Below are positions 10,387 through 21,075 of a stretch of DNA of 64,000 bases, piece after piece. This DNA comes from Megaleporinus macrocephalus (Eukaryota > Chordata > Actinopteri > Characiformes > Anostomidae): the NCBI GenBank assembly GCA_021613375.1, contig JAJQXZ010000040.1:38755-102754 (forward strand). Direction: 5' to 3'. Positions within the stretch are counted from its first letter, which is position 1; every line of letters starts with the position of its first letter. Under the pieces are notes generated by a model. That model worked only from the letters and a program-made list of their open reading frames with translations, did no database searches and had not been told where the DNA came from. A program made the translations under genes and the position numbers.

Positions 10387-11289
10387 GTAACTTTTAACCT
10401 TATCACTGATTTCTTAATTTTGTTCATTTTAACAGTTCTATAAAATATTTACTTCTTCTTTCTGAGTACTTCTAATAGTAAGAGCAATCTGTTCACATAC
10501 AAGTGCAGGTTAAGTAAACTCAGAGTGTTAAGGCAGCCCAGCAACTTTTTTTACTAAACACAATTATTTTCATCATCTAAACTATTGCATGAGATGTCAG
10601 CAGTTTACAGTTTCCCATATGAACAGGTTCCAGAATGCACTTGTAGACGTTCATATAGTTTAAAGGGTTTAATCAAAGTTTTTTTGCTGCACATTAACTA
10701 ACCCTACACCCAGTGATCAATAAGAGAGGCCACCAGACAGATCATTCTCACTTGGCCTGAGTTAGGATGTCTTGGCTGAGGCTCAGCTGTACTGTAAACC
10801 ACAGTAATGAACACTGCTGCTCAGTGGAGGGCTCTGAATGCGTTATGGAAGAATGCTGACAGACAGTAATGTGGTTGGAAAAACTTCCTTCCTTTCTGCT
10901 CCGGTTAATACACAGAGTTTTGTTGGTTCTTAGCAAGAATGGAGTAGACGTTTCTGTGCCAGGAGCACCAAATGATTTTATTTTTGTGATTCCCGACGTT
11001 GAATTTTTCATAACATCGTCCTGATATCAGACACAGATAACAGATAAAATCACAAAGTAAGTTTGAAATATCGTGTATCAACCAGTATTGATGTAATAAT
11101 TTTCTTTTTTTAACTAAACAAGTTGTATCTTACAAACAAGGTTTAATTTACTGTTCAATGTTTGTAAATCCATCTGTGAAAAAAAAACTGCAAAAACTGC
11201 CCATTTACAGTTAATAAACAAACCAAACACTGGTCATTATTAGCCTGTGCATTCTAACTTGTTTCAATCTTAAGCAAGCCTTAACATAT
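10387..11289. other. DOCK intron, no gene seen
   Basis: Non-coding sequence. A - strand frame at 10,748-11,011 has no recognisable motif or splice context. The next DOCK exon expected from the family (the VEPFF...KISADFHVDLN region) is not found here. Confidence 0.5.
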
Positions 11290-13815
11290 CACATCTTACA
11301 GATTCCAGTGCAGTCTCATTAGCTGAACCAGTATCTCTTGACGAATTGAAATCGGCACTTCAGTGTACGAATAAAGGCAAGTCTCCAGGTTTAGATGGAA
11401 TTCCTAGCGAATTCTGTTGAACTTTTTGGACTGAATTGGGCCCCATCTTTCATCAACAAGTTAATATGGCTATTATATTTGTTCTTTTAAAAAAGGACAA
11501 AGATCCCACATCTTGTTCTAGTTACCGCCCACTGTCCCTGATAGGCTCAGACATGAAATTATACACAAAAGTTTTAGCTCGTCGATTAGAGATAGTCATG
11601 TCTAAACTGGTTCACCTCGATCAAACTGGTTTTATTAAATCACGAAACGCTTCAGACAACCTTAGACGCTTAATGTATATTATTTGTTCCTCTGGCCAGA
11701 CTGATTCCCATCATGCAATTTTTTCCTACTATGAAAGCGTTTGATCACCTCGAGTGGAGCTACTTATGGTTAGTTCTAGAAAAATGGGTCTTGGTTTAAA
11801 TTTTATTGATATGATTAAAGTCCTGTACTCCAATCCAACAGCAGTCATCCTAACAGGACGAATTTGCTCACAACCCTTTCAGTTGGGCAGAGGAACTCGC
11901 CAAGGTTGTCCTCTTTCTTCTTTATTATTCACTTTATCTCTTGAACCTCTCGCACAGGCTGTCCAACAGTCAACTTAGATTTCTCCTATAGTTATTAATA
12001 ACACAGCTCATTACATATCTCTTCATGCAGACGATATTTTATTGTTTATGGATAAACCAAATCTCTCTATGACCCATATTTTACACTTTTTGATATTTCA
12101 GCTTTTATCTGGTTATAAGATTAATTGTAATAAATCTTGTTTTCTTCCACTTAATTTCGACTCTGGTACTGAGTAGCTTTCTATACCTATAGTTACCTCC
12201 TTCAAATATCTTAGAATAGACATTTTTCCTTCCCTAAATGATATTGTGATAAACAATTTTAAAAGTATCTTATCAGAAATTGTCTCTGATCTATCTAATT
12301 GGTCTCATTTTCCTAACTCTTTGCATACCCGTATATCAGTAGTTAAAATAAATATCTTCCCCGCATTAATTTTTATTCATATGTGATCCCTCTTCCCCCA
12401 CCAGCTGGGTTTTGGGACAAACTTAAATCCCAACTCTCTCTACATTTGGAATGTGAAACACCCTCATATTAAGTTATCAACCATTCAGTGAACCAAATCA
12501 GAGGGAGGCCTCTCTTTTCCAAATTTTAAATGATATGCCCAAGCTTTTGTTCTACGTCCATTGGCAGTTTGGTTTAACCCAAACCTTCGAACATCATGGC
12601 GATCCATTGAAGAGGCTCTTGTTGCTCCACTTACCCTGGAAGACCTGATATTTAGTGGCATCTCTATTAGACAAAGTAATTTACATTTCAGACCAATAAT
12701 ATCTTATTCAGTATCCATATGGAGAGCGGTAGAGAAATTGACAGGGTCTACTGTTAAATGTCATTTACATTCTTCACTTTTTCACAATTACAATCTCCTT
12801 TCTGCTAATGCTCCTTTTTACTGTCCACAGTGGATCCGGAAGAATGTTAAAAAAATAAGAATTTATATAAAGACTTAAAATCTTTCCAGGACCTCCAGTG
12901 TTAATATGACTTACCTACTACTTTTTTTTATGTATCTGCGTATCAGATCAGCGCTGCACGTTGAAGGGGTTTCATGGAACACAAATCTAGCTACTCACCC
13001 AGTACATAAGCTAATTTTGCAGGGTGAGCATACTTCTAATTCAGTATCAAACATTTATTCTTTTCTACTCAAATCTACTTATACTCTCTTGCTATTATGC
13101 TGATATGGAAAAAAGATTTGGACATTGATTTACAGTTTCTTACTTCTGATCATATTTGGGGTTTCACTTTTATGTCTTCTAATAATCCGGACCACCAGGT
13201 GGTTCATTGAAATGTATACATAGAGTTTACTGAACTCCTTTGAAACAGTATATTCACCTGACGAGCTCTCCTATGTGTGAATCATGTTCTCTAGAGGAAT
13301 TAGGAACTCTTAAGCATTTTCTGGTTTTGTCCAACTCTGTCAGCATTTTGGAAACAGCTTACCTCTGATATATCAACATTGATAGAGAAAGACTTATCCC
13401 TATCTCCTGATTTGTTTTTCCTAAACAACTCCACAAATCTCACACTGTCGTCTTGGCAGAGGAATTTACTGCTGGCAGCTTTTACAGCTGCAAAACTCCT
13501 GAGTAGACGTTGGGATCCCACATGTACACTGAACAGAAGTGCTTGGACTCTAAAGCTACTGGACATTATTTCCATGGAACTATCAACGGCTTGTGTACAC
13601 GGGGTTAAGTCCAGAACGCTGAGGAGTTGGCGGGATGCTTTTAAGAGGGCAAAGTTGCTCCTCTCGCATGACTGAAGTTCTCATGACTGAAGTACTCGAT
13701 TTGTTTTAACATGTTTTTAGATGTAACTCTGTTCTACCATGATTGTGTTGGGGTCTGTCGGTAGGTGTTAGGGTGGTACCCGTGGGGGGAAGAGGGCAAA
13801 TGAAAAAAAAAAAAT
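11290..13815 (+). mobile_element. Decayed L1/Tx1-like LINE, reverse transcriptase fragment to 3' tail
   Basis: Successive frames give the reverse transcriptase blocks in order: KGKSPGLDGIPSEF (11,375), SSYRPLSLIGSDMKLYTKVL (11,517), LDQTGFIKSR (11,620), QLGRGTRQGCPLSSLLF (11,880) and the catalytic-type HADDILLF (12,027), where the family normally has Y or F ADD. Further downstream (13,379-13,672) lies a Trp/Arg-rich C-terminal part typical of fish L1/Tx1 elements. The element ends in a short A tract at about 13,803-13,814. The 5' half (endonuclease) is missing. Stops at 11,418, 11,742 and 11,976 and several frameshifts make it inactive. Its orientation is the same as that of the DOCK gene. 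Confidence 0.85.
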
Positions 13816-13845
13816 CAATCAATAAGAGTGAAACTGATTAACTCC

Positions 13846-13851
13846 TTTATT
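13846..13851 (-). promoter_or_regulatory. Polyadenylation signal for the antisense gene
   Basis: AATAAA on the - strand lies 89 bases past the stop codon of the five-exon gene. It sits between that gene and the A tract ending the LINE, a fitting place for the end of a short 3' untranslated region. Confidence 0.6.
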
Positions 13852-13939
13852 TTATAACTATGTTACATGAGTTTTAAATGTGTCTTTAAAGTGGATAATA
13901 TTTTCTTTAGTTTAAACTATGACATCATTTTTAGCAGTC

Positions 13940-16471
13940 TTAGTCTTGGAAGGTGTCAGTTCGAGGCCTGGAAGTTGGAGGCTGGTCTATGTCCTCTTTA
14001 TCAGGGGTGCTCCTCCTCTTCCTCTTCCTCTTTTGTTTCTTTTTCAGCTGATGATCATGTAGATCTGCAAGTAACAAGCAATAATCAGAACTGCTTCCTA
14101 TAAGATTGTATAGTGCTTAAAGCACAATTCTCTACTATACCTGCAAACCTAACACCATAATAATAATAATCTCATTTATATCACACAAAAATACAACTTA
14201 TTTACCCCACAGTGTTAAAAATAACCAACAATACAGTAGTGCAAACTAAATCTGTTAACACACTTCTTCATGTGTTCTGTTGTCTGAATTCAGGATGTGA
14301 GTGTGATAAATGTGTATTAGAAAGCTTACCTGCTGATGGGGGGAAAGCAGTACTGGGTGCTGCATTGATGTTGACCCTTAGGTCTCTGACATGACCTGTA
14401 TCACCTGGAGTGTTTAGAACGTAACCTGGCGGCAGCAAATAGCGTATGAGTTTCAGTGGACCGAATTGTTCAGTGTTTGGGGGGTTCCAGAGCACTCCTG
14501 TGAGGAACAAAAAGTAGTGTTTATTAGAGAAAACAAACTTAATTAACAGCTTCTTTTTTCTTATACACTTGTGTTAATATAAAGAAAGGATTACCATCTA
14601 GAGATCTAAAGAGAATTTACCATCTAGATTGATAATCTGTCCAGCTGGAATGCAGACGATGTTGTCTAATTGAGGCATTGTAGGGGTCTTGCCAATAACC
14701 TCCTCGTCCCTGTTGTGTTCAGGAAGCACTGGTGAACCCTTAAGATTTCCTACAGTTCCTCGTTGGTTCTCAAACCCCATGTGAGATGATGATGGCTGCT
14801 CTGGCCACTCTGTTGTTGTGTGCTGCTCTGAGGTAGTAGGGTCAGTAGGGAGCAGCTGGTTGTCAGTGTTTAAATCTGGTGTCTCTTCAGCCATGGCTTC
14901 AGCAATGCTTGCGATCCACTCTGTGAACAGAAAGTTGTGTTTGTTTGGAAAATAAGTTATTTAAACAACTCCAAGTTAAATTGTAAATGTAAGTGAGTGT
15001 CTGTATAGAGAGCTACCATCTAAATCGAAGTCAGTATCTGGGTCGTTTATTTCACTAATGAAGTCACGGATGAGGTCCATAAGAGCTTCATCAGAAATGG
15101 CAGGTTGACCTGAAGAATCAAACCACTGTTGCAGACCCGTCTCATTGTCCTCCAGTGTCTCCATTGTGTCTTGCTGTGCAACACTGTTGACGTGTGGGCT
15201 ATCCAAATGCTCTGCAACAGGGAGTATGAGCTTCTCAGATTTGCCCTTTGGGGGGTCCTGCTCTTTAGGCATAGTGGGGTTCCAGACCCCTGGTTCCACA
15301 CATGTGACAAAACTGTGTTCCTCATCCTGGCAGTTTAGAACGTAACCAGGCGGGAGCAAGAAAGTTTCCACAGACTGCCATAAGCCATAGTTCCCATAGA
15401 TAGGAGGGTTCCAGGGCATGACTGTGAAGGAAAAGGTTGAGATTATTATTATTTTTTATACAATTGCTTATTTTTAGTTTACATGTCATTTACATGTACA
15501 TTAATATATTTATTTTTGTTATTCTTTACATTTCTTTTATTGGAGTAATAAAAACACCCCTGTAAAGTGGTTTAGTACATTTGGGTTTCTAAAGTCCCCG
15601 TAAACTATGAAGTAAGACAACACAGTCATTGTTCATGTGTTGCCTAGATCAGAAAACATAGCTTCAGCGAGCCATTCAGGTTCAGCTCCCTTCTTACGTC
15701 AAGTAGGGAAGCAGGAATCTGCTTGTTAAGCCGTGACATATCCACCTTCATGTCTGGGTTATAGGCGCTGAAGCACTGACTGGTACTCTTGTTAGCTGAA
15801 TAGATCTGAGTGTAGAAAACCGTTCACTTATCATTTTAGAGCTTTCCTTGTGAAGTGAAAGAGAAGAGGAAATGGCTGTAGCTGATTGGGTCAGATATAA
15901 TTCTTAAACAAATGAAGAAAAACTAAGTTTGGTGATAACGGGCTAGTTTTTTGAATAAACAAGGAAGCGAGGAACTGCTAAGTTGTTGGCGGCTAATGAG
16001 TGGATAGTTTATTTTCGATGGCAACGTCTCGCTACAGGCTACAGCTGTACATGTATGTTTACCATTTTGTGTGTGACTTCTTGTTTGTCAGCACCTTATT
16101 TAAAATTTCCCATTCCTCCTTAAATAATGCAGCAGTTACAATCTGCCACCTCAGACAACTGCTGTTAACTAACAGCTCCGCACTGGCATTTAAACTTTTC
16201 CTAAAAATGGGATCAGCACCAACTGACCATGGCAGAACTGCAGATGATGGAAATGTACATCTTTTAAATCTGTTAAGAAATAGATAATACTAGCAGCGGA
16301 GTAAATTATTAATTGAAATGTGATTTTATAGGAAGTTCTTGGTGTAACTAAACTAAAAAAAATGTAAAAAAAGATTTTCTTACCATAATTGGAAACAAAC
16401 TGTGGTCCAAATGTGGGAAGTTGCACCAGCTCCATCCAGGTCTGGCCAGTGTTCCAGTTGTTTGTGCTCAT
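13940..16471 (-). CDS. Five-exon antisense gene of unknown function, 361 codons
   Basis: Exons on the - strand are 16,471-16,384, 15,421-15,017, 14,920-14,621, 14,497-14,330 and 14,064-13,940. All four introns have GT and AG borders, all are phase 1, and the joined length of 1,086 bases is 361 codons plus a TAA with no internal stop. Exons 2 and 4 begin with related modules: WNPP at residues 33-36 and 268-271, each followed about 16 residues later by LLPPGYVLN (51-59 and 285-293). This suggests an exon duplication. The end of exon 2 is acidic (DPDTDFDLDG). Exon 5 carries KKKQKRKRKRR, a strong nuclear-localisation-like stretch, and there is no signal peptide or membrane segment. A nuclear role is inferred from this only. 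No family was recognised. The gene sits antisense within a DOCK intron. Further 5' untranslated exons beyond 16,471 cannot be excluded. Confidence 0.75.
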
Positions 16472-18186
16472 TCTAATTTATTGCTTAAATTAAAAAGAGT
16501 TCATGCGATCAAAGTCACGATCAGGAGAAAATCACTTGGATGTGTTTTGTAGCTCCTCAGCGCTGAAAGTGAACCTCGACATTCTAAGCTCTCTCAGTTC
16601 TAAACGTTCTAAAGAATTCCTTTATGATGTCATAATTCCCTCATGTACCTTACATGCTAGAGTAGGGTTCACTGTTAACTGTCATGTCTTGCTACTGGTG
16701 TGAAGATGTGTTTGTATAAAAAGCTTGTCCTACATTGTTTCTATTTTATTTTTTACTCTATTATGATTTAATTAACACACTTGCATCTGCCCAGAGTTCA
16801 AGAAAGCTATTGATTGGAATTTTTGCTTTTTTGCTTTTCCTATCACTGTGCTAGTCACCGCTCGGCAGACACGTGTCCACTCACATAACTGCATACAACA
16901 GTTATACATCGTGATCTGTTGCTGACCACCCCTGACTGACCACCTAAGTGAAATTGAAATGTGATGGGTTTAAAATATTACATGCCAAAGCAAGGTGTAA
17001 ACAGGCCCTTAACTTTATTTGTATTTTTATATCCCGTTTACAAGAGAACTATTTTTCTAGTACGTTTAATAAAACTTGTTGTTATTGTAGCCACTATTTA
17101 TAAAACATGCATTTAACATTTAACCTGCACTCAGACTATTGTAGGACGGAGCAGTGCTGTTGTAATACGTGCAGAAAGAGGTTTGATGTAGTGCTGCTGA
17201 AATAAACCTTCCCTGAAAGAATCTGTCATCTGGACGGCAGCATGTGTTTCTCCAAAACCCGTTTTTATTGTTTAGCATTAATGGTGTCTTCACAGATTAG
17301 ACAGTGGATCTGTTTATACAGGTTTCTTTACATGGTTTAAACTTGTATTTGTAGCTGCAGTGATGAACTAAGCCCCTGCAGTGATTTCCACTACAGAATC
17401 GTGTCTGTTTTCAATGCAGTGGCGTCTGGGGTGATGAAGATCACGAACATTCAATATAGGTTTTCAGACTCTTCCTTTACACACAGAGATTTCACCCGAT
17501 TCTTGAATATTGTAATGATATTATGTAGTGTAGGGAATGAAATCTCTAAGTTCTTTACTATTTTCTGTTGAGAAATGTTATTTATGAATGCTTGTACTGC
17601 TTGTGAACCCAGTGCTGGTGGTCAGCCCGTCCCCATTTTTACTTCCAGAGACATAATAGACAGACAGACAGACAGACAGGTAGACACTTTATTAATCCCA
17701 GTGGAAAATTGAAGTATCGTAGCTCCTGAAGTACAGACGTATCTACAGTACAAGATTTAAAGTATCACACAAAGCAGGTAATCAAAGTGCAGTAAGTAGA
17801 AAGTACAGTTAAATGATCAAGATGTTCTTTCTATACTTTATCTTGTTACATACCTGTTGCCAATTAAACAGTTGTGAGATTTTCCATCAGACATTTATTT
17901 TTTTTTAATTATGTAAATGTGCCAGTCTTTTGTTGTCCCATCTAAACTTTTTGAAATGTGCTCCTGACATCAAATTCAAATGTGCATGTATTTTTCAAAA
18001 AACAATAAAAGTCTCAGGTGTGATACATTACCTTTGTACTATCTTCAGTTAAACTTTGCACATTATAGTTTTTTAGATATTGTGGACAGCATCACAACTT
18101 TTTTGGAAATGTTTTTTAATAAATTTCAAATAGATTGTAATTGGTTTCCTATCAATTCTGGGAACATGTACATCCTTTTTCTGCAG
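16472..18186. other. DOCK intron and upstream region of the antisense gene
   Basis: The part just above 16,471 should hold the promoter or leader of the antisense gene, but no clear TATA box or initiator could be fixed. A short (ACAG)n tract at 17,659-17,680 runs into CACTTTATTAATCCCAGTGG, which resembles the 3' tail of a common fish LINE. The rest shows no gene. Confidence 0.45.
17655..17715 (+). repeat. (ACAG)n tract with LINE-tail-like sequence
   Basis: Tandem GACA units are followed by ACACTTTATTAATCCCAGTG, a motif seen at the ends of many fish non-LTR retroelements. Only the tail is recognisable. The family is not assigned. Confidence 0.45.
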
Positions 18187-18309
18187 GGTATCTTCTCTGT
18201 GACCGTCCCAAACACTGACATCTTCCTGGTTGCTCGGGTGGAGAAGGTTCTACAGAATGGCATCACTCACTGCGCTGAACCTTACATTAAAACATCAGAC
18301 ATGAGCAAG
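18187..18309 (+). CDS. dock9: DOCK exon preceding DHR-1
   Basis: A TTTTTCTGCAG acceptor is followed by 41 codons, then a GTGTGT donor, phase 0 at both ends. It encodes [20 protein letters not shown] and then THCAEPYIK, a highly conserved DOCK-D segment. The reading frame is intact, in contrast to the three linker exons upstream. Confidence 0.85.
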
Positions 18310-20118
18310 GTGTGTATGCGCCTCTAGTAATAAATAAACAGCCACTTTGAGGACACATATGTCTACAGAGTGGAGGGCTAATGGAGGAGCTGGATGGAGT
18401 ATGGTAATGCTGAACAGTTAGAGGTATGATGTCAGACATTTAATGTTTTTCAACCCATAGACACTCTGTCGTACTTATTTTACAAGCCTAAAATTAAGTA
18501 CAATGTAAACAAATGTAAACGTTGTATATAAGCTATTTATAATCTGTGGGGTAAATCAAAATTTATTCATAAACTGGTTATCTTGCCATCTATGGAGAAT
18601 TCTTAAATATATTCAGATCCTAAGAAGGTCATGTAGTTATAGACCCAGTTTTTTTTTACTTTTTTCTTAAACATTCTTGCTTTGAGTGTAAGGGCTCAGT
18701 CAGGCTCGGTTGCCTGCTAGGCCACTCCAAGCCACTGGAGGGAGACTTGGAGCCACCACACCTTAATTAGGAGCAATCAGCAGCATCTGCTTCTCTCCTA
18801 CTTAAGGGAAGCCAACACTCTCCTCAGTGCTCAGTCTTGGGTATCTCTTTGCAGAGTGCACAAGCCTGACTGGTATCTGGTAAAGCCTCTTGGAGTGTTC
18901 TCCTGAGTCTGACTGCTCAGGTCCTCTTGAGCCTTTTGCTTTTTCCTTGCAAAAAAAGAAGAAAAGAAAGTGAAGAACTGCTCTCGAGTCCCTTTAAGTT
19001 CTTAGTTTTATGACAGCCTTTGTTTTTGGCTTCTCTGCCTCCTTTGCCTATTTTCCCACCTTTTCCTTTCTTTATTTGAGAAGCTCCTTTTACCTTAGTT
19101 TCCATTTGCTCTCTGTTGTAGAGCTCAGTCTTCCCCTGATAGCCTTGTTTAGTCCTGTGACACACACCATTGTTAGTGGAGTAGATCATCTGAGTTTTCC
19201 TTTTGTATTTACTTTTCCTCTGTTCCTGAGCCCCTCTCCCTTCTGCCCCCACAAACACCCTGTTGGGGTTTATCATTTTGGGTAGCATCTAGATTTTGGT
19301 TTGTGTCCAGTTTTCACCCTGCACTTGGGTCCACCTAGAAATAATTCAGTAGGTACCTTGTTCAGTTCATTATGGTCCTTCATACAAGAGGTCCCCGGTT
19401 CAAATCCCCCTCTGGGCAAGTTACCACATTACATTGAGGGCTTCTTGAAAGTGGCACGCCCACCTCAAGTCTGTCGTGATTGCCTTTCTGGCATCAGACT
19501 GCTGTTACAGTGGAAAACATAAGCATCTAATAGTAGACTGCTAAAGGACTAGACAAGTAGGAGACTGTTTCTTACTGGCGGCATGAAATTGAGCTCAAAC
19601 TATGAGGAAGGTAAAACACAGAAAGGAGCATTGCTGTGGGTAAAATCTCTAGAAGCCTGTGAGGGATTCTTCTGGGAAAACAAGACATGCTGGGCGGTCC
19701 TGTGAGGCTATTAACTATTTCTAAACCTCTTCTCAATAAGCCCAAATATATATTTGTAGTTATCCTCCATTGGCTAGTTTTTATCTACACAGTCCTGTGT
19801 TAAGTTAGATCAGGTGTGCAGCACGTGTGGAAATTAGATTTACAGTTTATATTTTCTTTTTTAGTACAGGATCAAAATCTTCTGTGTAAGGTTCTGTGTA
19901 GGGGGTTACATAGTGGTTAGGGCTTCTAGACACTAGAGCAGTCAGTAGCATGTGTGTACCTGAGATCTGTACAGCTGTGTTTTTGAACATTGTTACCTTT
20001 AGCAAGGCAACCCAGGTAAATGAGACAGTACTCAGAACAAATATTATAATATATATATATAATCTCTCTCCAGCAAATGAAAGACATCCAGTGCAGTAAT
20101 GGCTTTTTCCTGTTTTAG
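18310..20118. other. DOCK intron where exons are expected but missing
   Basis: In the family, the exons encoding the segment with QYRMPFAWA lie between the two neighbouring exons. None is visible. A segment from about 18,685 to 19,550 looks inserted. It has an initial TGAGTGTAAGGGCTCAG, a TACTTAAG box, a pyrimidine-rich part, and a tRNA-like B-box word GGTTCAAATCC at about 19,398. It may be a long-terminal-repeat or SINE-related remnant. Confidence 0.4.
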
Positions 20119-20303
20119 ATTCGGTCACCTCATCCTACATCCCAGTAAAGCCATTTGACGAGAAGTGTGAGAAAGTCTCAGTGGAACTGGAAGAGTTTGT
20201 ACCAGAAGAGGCCAAGTACAATCATCCTTTTACTATCTATAAGAATCACCTGTACATCTACCCCGAGCAGCTAAAGTATGAAAACCAGAAAACCTTCGCC
20301 AAG
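20119..20303 (+). CDS. dock9: DOCK DHR-1 region exon 1
   Basis: A CCTGTTTTAG acceptor is followed by 185 open bases and a GTAAAG donor. It includes [20 protein letters not shown] and [19 protein letters not shown], the start of the DHR-1 domain, which in this family binds phosphoinositides at membranes. The phase fits the next exon. Confidence 0.9.
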
Positions 20304-20462
20304 GTAAAGTGAAAAGAACTCTAGATTGTGAAATATTACAGTACTTCAAGATATTTAACACAATATTTAGTATTTAGATTTTTTTAGATTTGATAAACTT
20401 CTTGGTTCCCTGAATAAAACTTTGTATCAAACTTGTGACTGTTTTATGCCTGTTTTTTGTAG

Positions 20463-20528
20463 GCAAGGAACATTGCTGTGTGTGTACAGTTCAGAGATTC
20501 AGATGAGGAGGGAGCATGTCCAATGAAG
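20463..20528 (+). CDS. dock9: DOCK DHR-1 region exon 2
   Basis: A 66-base, phase-0 exon (TTTGTAG acceptor, GTGAAC donor) encoding ARNIAVCVQFRDSDEEG. This is a near-invariant C2-like strand of DHR-1. Confidence 0.9.
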
Positions 20529-20788
20529 GTGAACACAAATAGTCTGTCATGAATTCTTCTTAGTTTTGCTCTTGCTTAGCGTCAGAGTCACCATGTACCC
20601 GCCTTAATGAATAAACCTATAGTGCTCATTTAAATCTAGCTGGACAAACTGGACACCATGCTGACCACATGTAACCTGGGATACTTTGCAGAGCAGGGTT
20701 TGGATGGGGTGAACTGGTCCTATGTTAATGCAAACAGAGACATTTATCAGACTGTTTATTTGCCCCCCTTCCACCCACTCTTTTACAG

Positions 20789-20881
20789 TGTATCTATGGC
20801 AAGCCGGGGGGTCCACTCTTCACCACTAGTGCTTTTGCTGCCGTGTTGCATCATAACCAAAGCCCAGAGTTTTATGATGAG
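20789..20881 (+). CDS. dock9: DOCK DHR-1 region exon 3
   Basis: A 93-base, phase-0 exon (TTTTACAG acceptor, GTAAGT donor) encoding [20 protein letters not shown], then [11 protein letters not shown]. The next exon is 37.6 kb away at 58,478; the intron between them holds the satellite-filled transposon. Confidence 0.92.
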
Positions 20882-21067
20882 GTAAGTTTATTATTGTATG
20901 ATTAATGCTGAATCATCAGCTGGTCCTAAAACCAGTGTGTTCAGAATATATAGCATTGCACCTCTAAACAGTGAAGCTCTGAGTGTGTGTTTTAGTTACT
21001 AAATCATTTATGGACCTGTCTGATGATGTCAACATGTGAAGAGATCACACTCATTCAAAAGTGTTTT

Positions 21068-21075
21068 ATGTGTGC
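21068..21075 (+). repeat. Left target-site duplication of the hAT-like element
   Basis: ATGTGTGC directly precedes the left terminus. ATGTGTGG directly follows the right terminus at 57,087-57,094. Seven of eight bases agree, the length expected for hAT insertion. Confidence 0.7.

Noticed and set aside
15047..15345. Frames on both strands over 15,047-15,345
   Set aside because: They are shadows of exon 2 of the antisense gene. The frame 14,976-15,419 is the real one, trimmed at its splice sites.
18917..19288. A - strand frame of 123 codons rich in Lys and Gly
   Set aside because: It is the complement of a pyrimidine-rich tract in a likely inserted repeat. The composition explains the frame and no motif is seen.
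19385..19425. tRNA gene suggested by GGTTCAAATCC
   Set aside because: The bases around the B-box word do not form a paired T arm, and no matching A box or acceptor stem was found. It is better seen as retroelement debris.
20604..20885. Overlapping open frames on both strands upstream of the CIYGKPGG exon
   Set aside because: They are intron sequence plus the shadow of the real exon in other frames. The true exon (20,789-20,881) is set by its splice borders and DOCK similarity.
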